Part shown: positions 22,301 through 34,400 of the stretch, in pieces
Layout: the number at the start of each line of letters is the position of its first letter
Numbering within the stretch: position 1 is the first letter of the stretch
NCBI GenBank assembly: GCA_012845835.1
Contig: JABAKD010000022.1
Location: 10,806,718 to 10,870,717, forward strand
Direction: 5' to 3'
DNA: 64,000 nucleotides
Origin: Undaria pinnatifida
Taxonomy: Eukaryota > Sar > Phaeophyceae > Laminariales > Alariaceae
Made by a program: the position numbers and the translations under genes
Notes under the pieces: generated by a model
Databases searched by the model: none
Told to the model about the DNA's origin: nothing
The model's input: only the letters and a program-made list of their open reading frames with translations

Positions 22301-25156
22301 AGCATGTTTCGCGCGGTTGCCGGTATTTCGCTCAGACCTTGCAGTGTGTGCGCAAAGCGCAGCGAGCCGCGTGTTGCACGCGGATACCACTAATTATCGA
22401 TTGTCCATGGCTGTACAGTGACGTTGCGCGAAGATGTAAACTTTGGCCGTGCTCTCGATCCTTGCCCTCGCTATCATGACCAACGTGCTAATTCTTCGTC
22501 CTTCTTCACCTTTTGCCGCACGCTCGAGACGTTCCCTCCCTAGCACGACCAACTGTAATTTTCTTCGTCTTTTGTTTGTTTTTATTGCACACGCGTGCCA
22601 CCCTTCCGCTTTCGCGGGCGGACACCAATCAGGGAGAAGAGACCGTGAATTTTCTTCTTTGAAAAAAAACACTCTGCCCATACCCTCGATCCGTCCCCTC
22701 CCTATCATTGAGACCCATCCGGCGATAGGGGTGGACCTAAATTTTTGTGAGACTCCTTCCGTGACTGGCTCTGTACCTCACCCAAAAACTGATGAGCGTC
22801 ACAGAAAAATCAAAGTACAGCCCGATGAGCAGTCCCGCACACGGCCCAGGCATACAACGAACAGTTTTGTAAAACACCGGAGACATCCCACGCTATGAGG
22901 GTGCAGCAGGTTCTAAGAATTTTCTGAGCTCCTAACATGAGGAGCGCAATATCAACATCATCCATCATCACCCGAAGCATGACTTCGGAGGCATTCGTTC
23001 GCGCAAAAAGCCCGATCAGCACTTCTGCTGGTATGCGCTAACTAATCCTGAAACCAATGTATTCGTAATTTTTTATCATGCTAACCGACAGCCCCACAAT
23101 CGAGGAGCCGAGCGGTCAGAAGGTCAGAAACCTTGGTTGACCCCCAAAAAGCAACCTCTACCGTGGAATGCTCACCGGTCGTGTTCCGAGCATGTTGGGT
23201 GATTTCTCACTTACAGAAGCGTTTCGCCAAAAAAAAATCTCCTTTCATGGCACGTGTCGTGGTCCAACGTTCATCTTTTTCCTTTTTTTTCTTTCTTTTT
23301 TATTCGTTTGTTTGTTTTTCGCGTGCCAACCAGGAAAAAGAAGCGAATCGTGTTCGCGTTCGACAAAGACCTGAGACGGTTGACCCTCATGCGCCGAAGA
23401 GTCGACGAGGCCGGCGCATCGGGAGCGATCGAAACTCGGCTGCAGGACTTCCTCGAGGTAGATACGTCGGACAAGCGGTTCGCGGCCGTCGGTGCTATCT
23501 TGCTGGACCCTTCTTGTTCCGGCTCGGGCATCGTCTCGGCGCCTGACAGGATTCACGAGAACCAAGGGGCGGAGGGGGAGGGAGGGAGCGGGGGGGACCA
23601 GTCGCGCGTATCGAGGCTGGCGGCGTTCCAGCTGCAGGGGCTGCTAAAGGCGATGTCCTTTCCCCAGGTGGGTGCTTGAAAACGCTTGATTGTGGATCGG
23701 TTGTCCTTTACGCATACGCTCCCCGGGAACTGTTTCGCGGTGTGCGCTCCCTGTATCGCGTATAGCGGAGGAGCCATTGTATTTGTTGCTCGAAGGCCGT
23801 GGCAGGTGAGCAGATTTGAGCGTTTCCTTGTGCGACGGAACGTTGAATTAATAAAACTGGTGGAGCGACAGCATAACTAGTGTTCACGCGCTCCTGGATA
23901 AGATGTATTGGTAAGCCCCGTATTTTCCTAGCTCGTCATCGATAAGCGAGCGCGCGGGTTCCCACCGGCTTTGACCAGCCCCGGCGCATTCTTTGCCCCA
24001 AAAGAAGGCTTGGCGGGCCCTTCCTTTTTTTCTCCGCTGCTGTGCTCTCAGAAGAGTTGCGTGCATTTTCTATTCAATCTTGAATAGTTATCTCCTCCCC
24101 GCCCTTGAGGCTTGAAGCGCGGGGATGGCTTCTGAATGTCCCCGTAGTTATGGTTGTCAGTTTCCCCCTTCCCCCCCCGTCCTCTCCCGTGTTACTGACA
24201 TGCCTGTTGCGAATGCGCTCCGTCATGTCCCTCCTCAGGTACAACGCATTTGCTACTCTACCTGCTCTGTGCACGCCGAAGAGAACGAGGATGTGGTGGC
24301 CAAAGCATTAGAACAGCAACCGACACCTCCTCGACTCGACCCCTCTCTCGCCGACTCACAAACGAAAGTGGTCGCGGTAGCTGCTTCCGCTTCTACTCCG
24401 GTCGACGTTTCTAATAAAATGGTCGCGGAAGCTCCTGCTGCTTCTGCGGGACAACTCAACGCCGAGTCCGCACCCAGCAGCAGCATCAGTACCGGCAGCA
24501 ACAGCGGCAGCAAACACGTCAGCAACAGCAGCGGCAACACCAATAGTAGCAACGTTAACCTTGGCACGGGGGACTCCCTCGTGAACCCTAGTGCGGCAGT
24601 ATTGTCGGAATCGTTGTCTCAGAGTAGCGGTGAGGGTAGTGCGTCTGCTAAGAGTAATGGCGGTGGTGGTAATGGTGGTGGTAGTGGTGGTGGTAGTGGT
24701 GGTGGTAGTAGTGCCGCCTTTGGGTCTGGCTCGAAACGGTTCAAGTTGTCGCGCTGCCTCTCGCGATGGCCGAGGCGAGGTCTGGCCGTCTCCGGCTTGA
24801 GCAAGAAACAGGCGGCTTGCTTGGTGAGAACAGATCCCTTCGAAGACGAAACGAACGGATTTTTTGTTGCGGTTTTTGAGAGGGAGAGCAGCGTTCGTGT
24901 CCCTGGGGTAGGGGGCGAAGGAGATGGAGGAGGGGGCGGGGGAGGGCCAGAAGTGGAAGGTAAGAAGAAGCGGAATCGGCACAAGAACCGAAAGAAGAAC
25001 AAGAAAAAACGCAAGAGGGAGGAGGCTGAGGGGGGCGGTGGGGGCGAGGCGGGCCAAGAGGGCGAGAAAACACACGACTTGGGTTCGGCATCGAAAATTG
25101 CTTCGAATGGGGATATCAACGCGGTGCTTGGTGTCGTCGAGGGACAGCAGCGGTGA
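16322..25156 (+). CDS. NSUN5: NSUN5/Rcm1-type rRNA (cytosine-C5) methyltransferase, nine exons, complete
   Basis: Exons are 16322-16462, 18307-18380, 18927-19035, 19669-19799, 20454-20538, 21072-21165, 21872-22082, 23334-23667 and 24239-25156. All have GT donors and AG acceptors, and the phases sum to 699 codons with the stop. The N-terminus (MSFLYREAGRVLQGVEDG) and LYAMVSETLRY match the NSUN5 start. YEMLLGKG and YARVNLL follow, then LPPGTDLHEH, SAM-binding DACAAPGNKT, ILLDPSCSGSG with the motif IV Cys, and ICYSTCSVHAEENEDVV with the second conserved Cys. FFVAVFERE closes the fold. The enzyme transfers methyl from S-adenosylmethionine to one cytosine of large-subunit rRNA in the nucleolus (known for yeast Rcm1 and human NSUN5). 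A Ser/Asn/Gly-rich insert of about 120 residues precedes the final strand, and the tail is Lys/Arg-rich, like a nucleolar signal. One or two residues at each splice site could shift. Confidence 0.93.
22891..23132 (+). repeat. Dispersed repeat inside an NSUN5 intron, copy 1 of 3
   Basis: This shares order and sequence with 25704-25939 (minus strand) and 32706-32931 (plus strand): GCAGCAG(G/A)TTCTAAGAATTTTC, a GAGCTCC-TAACATGAGGAG hairpin, TCACCCGA(A/G)(C/G)CATGA, and a CTAACCGA(C/T)AG end. It is non-coding and unclassified; it could be a MITE. Confidence 0.7.
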
Positions 25157-25703
25157 CGTTTTTTTGCGCGGGGTACGCCGCGGAAAGTGTAACGCCAGTC
25201 GGAACGATGATGTATTTAATCAAGTTGCTGGCCGGATATTAGTGTGGCAACTGTTTTTTTTGTCTTGGGGACCTCATCCGAAGCGCCGCCAGGCAGCAAC
25301 TACCTTGGGCGCATCAATGACACTGCTGTAGAGGCATCTCGAATATACGTTGATTCCTTTCTCTTGGCGCCAACTGTTCGTGCAAGCTCTCCTGCTGCGT
25401 AGACGTAAGCCCTGAGCGCGCCTTAAAACCAACAGTACCTGGGGACAGCAGGTCTGTCTTTATCAAGAGCATAGACGCATCGATCATGACGCCGGGACAA
25501 AACGATGGGGCAAGTCGAAGTGTCCCAACAGCGTGGTCACGCTTGACGTTGTGTGTGCATATCACCATCGGCTATACGGCACATTTACTCTCCTGCGTGT
25601 ACGATGCGGTGCAGCATCGTTCGTCTACCCTTCCTCCGATCCTTGACCGCGTGGTGAGTCATCCCTCTATAGTGCGGTAGGAGTTGCACTGTTTGTGCCA
25701 AAC

Positions 25704-25939
25704 GTTTCTGACCTTCTGACGGGTTGAGCTCTCCTCATGTGTGGAGCTATCGGTTGGTGTGATAATTTGACGAGTGTACGTGTGTTAGGACTAGCGCATA
25801 TGAATTATTGGTCGGGTTGAGCGAACGAATGCCTTCGAAGTCATGTAGTATTGGGTGATGATGGTGTTGACGGATGATGTTGAGCTCCTCACGTTAGGAG
25901 CTCCGGAATTTACCAGAATCTGCTGCACCCCTAGCGTGT
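25704..25939 (-). repeat. Dispersed repeat, copy 2 of 3
   Basis: Reverse-complement copy of 22891-23132. It begins with TTTCTGACCTTCTGAC and ends with CTGCTGCACCCCTAGCGTG. Confidence 0.65.
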
Positions 25940-25944
25940 GATGA

Positions 25945-26385
25945 CTCGTGATCCGATATAAGGCGGTATCCCGATATAAGGTGATCAAAATCGCTTGGCA
26001 CGACTGCGGAATTGCACTCACAACAATTTGGAGTGAATCCTCACTTGAGCTTTCAATATAGCCGGGGTATCCCAATATAAGGCGGTATCCCGATATAAGG
26101 CGGTCAAAATGGCTTGTCGCGACTGCGGAATTGTACTCATAACCCGGAATAAATTATCACTTTCATTGCAGTAGGAGTCCCCCAATAAGGCGGTATCCCG
26201 ATATAAGGCGGCCAAAATCGCTTGGCGCGACTGCGGAATTGCACTCATAACCCGGAATGAATCTCACTTTCACTACAGTAGGGGTCTCCCAATAAGGCAG
26301 TATCCCGATACAAGGCGGTCCAAATGGCTTGGCACGACCGCGGAACTGCACTCATAACTTGTAATGAATAAGGCGGCTTCCCCCA
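25945..26385 (+). repeat. Tandem repeat, about four units of 105-125 bp
   Basis: Each unit carries CCCGATATAAGGCGGTCAAA, GCTTG(G/T)C(A/G)CGAC(T/C)GCGGAA, TTGCACTCATAACCCGGAAT and a TACAGTAGG(A/G)GTC(T/C)CCCAATAA junction. Units differ by substitutions and small indels. The junction motif TACAGTAGG recalls the end of the 3.26-4.58 kb Tc1/mariner element, although the rest does not match. Confidence 0.8.
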
Positions 26386-27384
26386 ACACGGCGGTCATGT
26401 TGCTCCGGCCTTACTGGGGGACCCCTGCTCTGCAAAAATGATCCCGTACCATGTCCAAGCATTTTTTCTCTCAAAACACGGGTAGAGTTCTAACCCAAAA
26501 TCTGGCTTCGCAAAAAAAATGGTGACCACCTCCATGGCCTATGTGTGTGACGAAGAACATCGTAAAATATTATGGCGTTTGTAATGTGGACGGCCCAAAA
26601 AGCGGTACCCCCGGTTCCTTAGTTGACTTTGCGTCGGCAGCAGCTGATGCTCTTGTTTTCATAAAAACGCCATTGGGATTCCAACGATGTTGGATAGCTG
26701 CTCCGTTCAAGAGTCTCGTGGGTTAAAAAAACAATGGCTGAAAAGTACTCTACACCTATCGTAGCGCGCTTCTAGTCGCACATCGCCTGTTTCGCCAGCT
26801 AAAAAAAATGCACAACACGCGAGACGACACGGCGCAGCAACGAACACCAGACGTTTTCGTCTACGAATCGCTCGAGAATTTGAGCAATGGCACCCGACAT
26901 AATCATCGACGAGTGGCTCGAGTAATGGAGGATTCTGAAAAGGTCATACCGCGGACAAAGCCAGCGCGGGCCCGCCCGCTCGCCGTTCCTTGCCAGGTGA
27001 AGTGCATGGTTCGCGTACCGGTGTTGCACAAACGAACGGCAATTCTTCCTGGAGTAAAAATTGGAGGCAATAATACCCCCTTCGCTAACACAAGTTCGTG
27101 AAGGCGTCAAACGGCAAAAAACTCTACGCCGCTCTTTAAAATACCACGCGTAGGTGACCCACCAATTATCGGCATCAATCCCCAACCACCGCACATTTTC
27201 ACTGCACTACAGCCCAGCCTGCCCGCCACCCCCACCCCACCAAAGAGGTCAGATTTGGACATGACGTTGCCAATGTCCCCAAAACTAACGCGCGCAGCAC
27301 CAACAACAGCCCCCACAACCCCGCCCACCCCCCGATCCGTGTGCAAGAAAATACGCACAAGGTGCCGCCTCACAAGTGCTTCTT
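26386..27384. other. Intergenic stretch downstream of the YbaK-exonuclease gene, no gene recognised
   Basis: Short frames on both strands lack recognisable families. 27180-27350 is a C-rich, low-complexity stretch. Confidence 0.35.
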
Positions 27385-27545
27385 CGTAAGATGCAGCTCA
27401 CCCTTCATGCGGCTCGCCGAATACCTCACGGCGCTTTGCACTTGATGCAAGCAGTGTCTGCCTGATCGGCGAATACCCGACGTGCTCCGCCCCGGTAGTG
27501 CAGGGATGCGAGGGCCTATGGTCTTACGACTACGGCCATGCACAA
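27385..27545 (+). repeat. Dispersed hairpin-type repeat
   Basis: This matches 57140-57300 over its length: GCAGCTCACCCTTCATGCG, CTCGCCGAA, ACCTCACGGCG, TCGGCGAA(T/A)ACCCG(A/G)CGTGCTCCG, then a GGATGCGAGGG...ACTACGGC(C/T)ATGCA end. The end block alone recurs at 30826-30868, 57360-57412 and 59580-59622, so the family has short and long forms. Confidence 0.7.
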
Positions 27546-27622
27546 ACTGAGTGCACCCCCACCTCTTTCCTCCATTCCTCGATCTTCACTCCCCACACAA
27601 TCAATTCTCGTTAAACTGCGTC

Positions 27623-28475
27623 CTACTCCGCGACACGGTCTTCCGATGGCATGCCAGACGCCAACGCCGGTGGTCTCAAGCCCTCTCGCACCACTTCCCT
27701 GAACACATTGTTCGTCCCGTCACCGTTACGGCCTCCATTTGCAACTCCAACTCCGGCTAAGGTCTCCCCCTCGACCCTCGAATTCCTGGCGGCCTCCCGC
27801 CACTCCCTCAGTGAGAGGGTAAACCGCACCGCGCCGAGCCGAGACGACCCCGCGCTCCACACGTACTCCTCAGCCACGCAGTCCACGGCGCCGCAGTACA
27901 CGAAGGGCCTTCCCTTGGCTCTCGCGAATAGCACCAAGTGAGGGGCTTGCGCCGTCTTCCACTCCCCCCCTTCTCCGCCTCCACCGCCTCCCCCCCCTCC
28001 AAATCCTCCTCCTTCGTAAGTAGAAACACGCTGAGGACTTGTGCCCCGCGTTGCCGTCGCCCCTGCCGTGCCCGCGGGGTTCTCCGACACATAGGAGGCA
28101 GGATCATCTTCGGGCAGGCCCCCCAAAATCGAGGAAGGCGCACCTGACGCATCGGCCAGCCGCTGCAGAAATTTCCCGACGGAATCGCTCGCGTCGTCAG
28201 CCGCCGCTGTCGCCGCCGACGCCGCTTTTTTATCGCGCAATGCACCGCCGCCGCCACCAGAATCATCGGTTCCGCCATCGATTCTGAGACCGGTCCCTGA
28301 ACCGGTCTTGGAATCGGTTTCGTCTACGGTTTCGGTACTGTAAGTTCCGGTTCGGAAAGTCTGCTGCTGCTGCTGTTGCCATTCCGCCGCCTCGAGGTCG
28401 ACCATGTTAGTGTCAGAGGAGAGCTTTCCTTGCAGGTACCACGCTGCGGCGGAACCTCTCTTGTCCAAGAATCCA
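27623..28475 (-). other. C-terminal exon with an unassigned conserved-looking domain
   Basis: This is the last exon of the gene above: 284 codons to the stop, opening GFLDKRGSAAAWYLQGKL. A Gln run and Gly-rich low complexity precede PHLVLFARAKGRPFVYCG, then RFTLSLREWREAA and VFREVVREGL. The order (a hydrophobic 'LVLFAR' strand, a 'F-x-YCG' strand, a 'V-[RK]-F-x-L-x-L' strand, a final helix) recalls PUA-like folds attached to nucleases and helicases. I could not place it in a named family. The exon at 29263-29111 (TGEMPTSGELPTVLRFDRH, then a Gly-rich strand) probably belongs to the same domain. Confidence 0.4.
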
Positions 28476-31400
28476 CTGCCAGCCAATTTTAGTACGATAC
28501 GTATAGCGGAGGGAAGGGGTATCGCATGCGGAAGAGATCAGGGGTAAAAGCTGGGGGATGGGGTACTGCTAAGCAGCTGTGGATTTTTCAGCTGCGCTGA
28601 GTTTGAACCGTGCTGCGCTTGCCCCCCCCTCTTCCCTCCGCTTCCCATCACCCTACTAAACCCCTATGCCGCACACCTATGCACGAAACATCAATGACAT
28701 ATTTCGCGCCGTCTCCAGGACAAAAAATCAGGACGGAAGCCGAACTGGGCGTTCTATTGTCGTTGGGTAAAAATAACGATTTAATATGAAGACAACGCAC
28801 ACACCACACTCAATTCTTGGGCGAACATCAGGCGTGCCGATGCTGTCAGGTAAAAAGCACGGTTTACAGAGAAGACAACACAGGCGCCAGTATTTGCTTA
28901 TATTGTGGATTCGGTAGCACGTACACTACAAGACACCTATCATGACAAGAAACAGGGCAAAAAGAAAGACAGCCCCATATATACCAGTTTAAGAAATTCG
29001 GGAGCCGTTACACTGAAGTTGGTGTAGAACACACCCCCTCCAAAAATAAGAAACCCAGCCTGGGACAGGTTTTCTGTCTCCAACTTATGAACAGGCGTCC
29101 TGTACTGTACCTTGCGTGCTCGCGCTCTTTTGCCGTGCCCCCGCAATTCATGAGAAGAGCGTACCCGTTGCCGAACTCTACGAAGCCCAGGTGCCGATCG
29201 AACCGCAGAACTGTGGGTAGCTCGCCGCTCGTGGGCATCTCGCCCGTCGGGTAGATGCAGGCCCTGAACGTGTTCGAACGAAACGCACGCCAGGAAGCAG
29301 GCACGAACGAATGCGCGCACACACACGAAACAAAGAAACCAGGGAAAGACAGACGGACAAGCAACACACACAAACACGAAGTAACCAAAAAAAGGGGAAG
29401 AACATATGAGTGAGCAACACACGCACACAACGAAGCAACCAAAAAAAGGGGAAAACAGACGCGTGGGCAACACAAAAACTCAGAAATAGAAAAAAAGAGA
29501 AAGAAGGCAAACGCACGAGCAACAACCGTACTCGCGAAATGACCAAAAAAAGGAACAACGGATGCGTGAGCGCACGGACACACCGAGGCAATCTGAACAT
29601 TTCGCTACGACACTGCTGGTTATACTTCAAAGTATAGCACCATCCGCTAGACCACTCGATAGTATTATGGATGGTTGCTATAGCGTATTCCTAGACTCTC
29701 GTCCAGCGGCAAGAGGAGGTCTCCGGAGATCGACGCTGGCCAGATTGGTGCTGCGAGTTCCAAAGTACATATTTTGTTGGATGTATGCAGTGGGTACCCG
29801 ATTTAAGAGTGTCCAGGATAAGAGCATGCGGGACCTAAGAGAGCGGTCAAATCGGCATGTCCCGCCTATACTAAAAGCTATACATTTCTGTCTACAGATA
29901 AGCGCAATGCCCAGTTAAGAGCGCTTGTTTCAGCTTGTCACGGGCTGCTCTTAAATCGGGGTACCCGCTGTAGCACTATCCACTAGAACACATCGTCACG
30001 GTGACAGGTCTCCGGAGATCGATGCCGGCGAGATTGGTGTTACGGGCTCCGAAGTACATATTTTCTTGCATGTATAGCACTACCCAGTAGGCCACATGTT
30101 CACGGTGACTGAGTGGTCCAGTGGGTATGTATAACCAACACATACAAAACAAACCGCAAAAGATCACGACAGAGCACGTGAGCGTACGGTGAGACCGAGG
30201 CAATTAGGAAATTCGAAACCCAAAAAGGGGAACGATACGCAGGCACACGAAACAAACAAAAGGGAAAGACAGGCGGATGAACAACACACATACACACGAA
30301 ACTACCACAAAGGGAACGACAAACGCGTGAGCGCAGGCCGAGGCGATACAGACATTTGAAACATAGAACAGGGAACGACGTAAGAGGAGGGCGAGACCGA
30401 AACAATTTGGACAAAGAAAAACACAGAAAGGGGAAGCGACAGCTGCGCGTGGGCACAGAGTGAGGCCAAGGCTACTTGGATGTTTGCGTTGAGCACGGCA
30501 AACCACCGTCAACAACAGCGCACCTGGTCATGAAATTGGACGAGAGGAGGACGCACAACACGCTGTTCGTCGGACGAAAACGCTTTGTTCTCGCTCCACA
30601 GACGTGAGTAACAATCCAACAAGCCAAGCAGTCGAAACTGGAAATCACCCCAAATGCTGGGGGACCGAGAGGGGATGGGATAGGAGGTGGCTCAACTTCG
30701 ACATCGTCGACATCGCTGGAGAGCAAAAAAAAAAGCGTCAACACCTCCGCATCTCCTCTCCCCCGCCCCCCCTTCCGTCCTCCCTGCCACTTTTCCCAGC
30801 CCTGATTGCAGCCCCCGGCATTGCAGGATGCGAGGGCCTACGGCCCTCAGGGCTACGGCCACGCATGACTTGATCACCGCCCCAGACCCCTGCAACTCCC
30901 ACTCATCACAACCATATCACACCTGACAACTCCTTCCTTCGTTAGGCCGGGCAGCGCCCGACCGAGCCAATTCTTCCCTAAGCCTTCCGCGTCAAGCTGC
31001 ACCTTCGACACGTCGATCATCGTCACACCGAGCATCTGCTTCCGGACCATGCGTTCGTGCCGCGACCCCCCGGCCTTCACCCTCCGTTTCCCCGCCCTCT
31101 TCCTCCCCGTCTGCTGCTCCGGCGCGCCACCCGAGGTGCGGGGGGTGTATGAGGGGAGCGTCTGGGTCGTCTGGCCGAGCACGGGGGATTGGGTTGGATT
31201 GGGCTGGGTTGGGTTGGGTTGGGGTGGATTGAGTGCGGATGGGTTGCATCGCAGCGGGAATGGTGAACGAAAGGAGTATTCGAACGCTCTACGAGTAAGG
31301 GTTGGTTGTATTACAGCGGGAATGGTCAAGTAAAGAGTTATCCGAACGCCCTACAGTAGGGTTTTCCATTCCGTGTTTTGAGGAACGCCCTGGGGGTTTC

Positions 31401-34400
31401 CAACCCGTGTTTTGAGGAATGCCCTAGGGGTTTCCATTTTGTGCCTGAGGAACGCCCTTGGGGGTTTCGTTTCGTGTCTCGTGTCCATGTGAACCCGAAG
31501 TTTCGCGGACCAGGTACGAATATTACCTGACATAAAATAAAGGTTGCGCCGGGCTGTATCGCAGCGGGAACGATCAACTAAAGGCATATTCGAATTGTGA
31601 AGGTTTCGGCTGTGTGTTTGAGTCCGTACGATTTAGGCGTTTCATGCAGCTTCCACGCCACACGAGTGGTTGGGGGGGTCAGGCTCAGCTGCACTTCCAA
31701 TGGTTGAACTCATTGCGATAATTTCGACCAGTAGGACGACTGACGCGTGGTCGGCAAGGCCCGTACACCGAAGACTATTCGTTACACATCGCGATCACAT
31801 ACCTACGGAGGTAACACCTGCCGGAGGAAAAAAAAACAGAATAAAACAGAAAAAATCAGACTGAAAAATGCCGGAAAAATCCCGAAAACAGGCGATCCAA
31901 ACCCCGCTAATATAAGGCAACCTTCTACTCTCATCGTGGACAATCTCATCGTGGACATTTCGTCGGCAGGCCCTCCTGCATCGCGCACAACAACTGGAAA
32001 GCAAAGCGGTTCGTTGCAAGGCAAGTACAGCGATAGGTAGCGACGCATAAGATAACATAGTGTACTACGTGTTTCGCTATGTTTTTCTCACCACGACGCT
32101 GTGGGAGCGGTGGTCGTACGCAAATGTGTTGTAGAGGCTTTCCATTCGCTCGGCGGGCACCTGTTGCCGCCAACCACAGAGTCGAGGATCAGACCGAAAG
32201 CGAGAGAGAGAAAAAAGGCAGAGAAAATAACCCGATCGACTCGACCCAATCACAGGCGTTCTCCGTGACGGATTGGTGTACTCATAGAATCAAAGGGTTC
32301 ATGCATTATGGCCGTCTTATTCCGAGCGAATATGAGCTTCTAACGTACACCGCGCCAAAGACAGCAAGTATTTTCGAGATACACTGGGGTACCAGATTTA
32401 AGAGCCCCTCGGAACAAGCCAGAGTTAGCGCTCTTACCTCAGTTCTTCGCTTATCTCCGGTTGAGCATCATCTAGTTCTTAGTACAGGAATCACAACGCG
32501 TGACAAGCCGATATGACCGCTCTTAACCTCCGTTTTCTCTTATCAAGGACGCTCTTGAACCGGGTACACGATTTTAACTGTTACGAGCGCCGACGCCGCC
32601 GACCACCAACAAACACAACCTGACGACAGTTGCAAATAACCTGCTGCGCGAGTTCCTAGGTTACAGGCGGTAGCCGGCAAGCGAAAGCACAGCCATCCCA
32701 CGGTGGTGGCGCAGCAGATTCTAAGAATTTTCCGAGCTCCCAACATGAGGAAGAGATCAATGTATCACCCGAGCCATGATTTGGAAGACAATCGCTCGCA
32801 CAACTCGACCAACGTTTATGTGCGCTATTAGTACTCCTAGAACGAATCGCAGTTCTAAAACGAGTGCACTCGTAAAAATGGTCCTACTAACCGATAGTTC
32901 CACACTTGAGGGAGGTGAACCGGCCAGGAACATTATTAGTCAATCCAACAACTGCAACCCCTACCATGGGATGACTCTACCGCACACTAACATCGGATCC
33001 CGTTGTATGCACGGACGCAGGCATCGTCAACACGTTAGAAGTCGTTTTTTTTCTGCGACAGCAAGCCAGCGACGGATTGGGTGGGCTGCGACGGGGGAGA
33101 CACGGCGAAGATAACAAATGATACGAGACACGGGATCCCCATCACCGTCATATCAGGAACAGAGAAAAAAAAACGCCGCCACCACCACCACCACCAACAC
33201 CACCACCACTGATACAAGAAACCGGTTGCCCTTCACCGTCATAGCAGGAGCAGCAGCAACAGCACCCCCAGCACTACCTTCATCAACAACACCATCACCA
33301 TCACCATCACCAGCGTCATCATCATCGCCATCATAGTCACCAGCAACAAGCGAGACACATCCTTTCGAAACGCCCTCAGCCTTTCCAACTACCATCTACA
33401 CCAAAGATGTTGGTCGACGGCACTCTTGCCCCTTGACGGACAGCCGTCAAGGAGCTAACTACACACACTAAAAATAGTATGATGAGTCTAAAAGACGCCT
33501 TGACGGGTCAAGACTAGACCGTCAACCGACACATTCGATCAATTAATAGCCCATCTCGACGAACACAGTACCAGCTACAGCAGTTGTACCTGTGGAGCCA
33601 GTTCCCGATGAATGAGGAGCGTCGCCCGAGCATCCAAAGCCGCGTAGCGCTTCTGCCTTCCTGACAGAGGCCTAATGCCCCAGTCGGAGCACTGCTCGCT
33701 CTTGTCCAAAGGCTTGCCTGTTTTTAAAACATTAATAGAAAAAACTCAGCTATTTGCAAGCTGCGTGTGATACACCGCAAAGTACGCCGGCACATTTGAC
33801 AACATCAGCAGGAAGTAAGCAATGATACTCTGCTGCGGTACACGTCGCCGATTAAACAAGCAAACGGGCATTAAGGAAGAAAGGTTGAGGTTAACAAAAA
33901 AACAACAAATCATGCCGTCCCGGTGCCGCGCGATACCGTAAAGAGAACTACTATTAATATGCAATTCCGACTGTGATGCTGTGACCCACCGTGATACAGC
34001 GTACCGTACCACAATACCATACGCACTGTGCCATACCGAACCATCTCATATCAAACCGGGCTACACGGCGTCGTTCCAGACCGTTCCGTACCGTATCGCA
34101 CCGTACCGTAGCGTGCCGTGCCCGAAGCGAATATTACCGTATCATGCCATGCCGGACCGTGGCACACTGTACCGCGCCGCACTGTGCCGGGCCACACCAT
34201 CCCATACTGTACTGTACCGTGGCATACCGTGCGCGCCACACAATACCGTACCTTGCCCTACGTATATCACACCATACCCGCAACATACCATACCACAATA
34301 CCAGTGTGCACGACCGTACCATGCCACATCGAACCATACCCTTCCATACCATATATACAGTACGTTGCTACGCTGTGTCATTCCAGGCAGTTCCGTATCG

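Noticed and set aside
25945-26385. CRISPR-like array
   Set aside because: Units are long, adjacent and diverged, with no unique spacers, and the DNA is eukaryotic.
27651-27941. Plus-strand frame in 27.65-27.94 kb
   Set aside because: It is antisense to the final exon of the YbaK-exonuclease gene, which has the stronger protein pattern (LVLFARAKGRPFVYCG).
30494-30606. Plus-strand exon reading HLVMKLDERRTHNTLFVGRK with a GTGAGT donor
   Set aside because: It is attractive on its own, but no partner exons were found on the plus strand, and the minus-strand reading keeps phase with exons on both sides. It stays a possible alternative.
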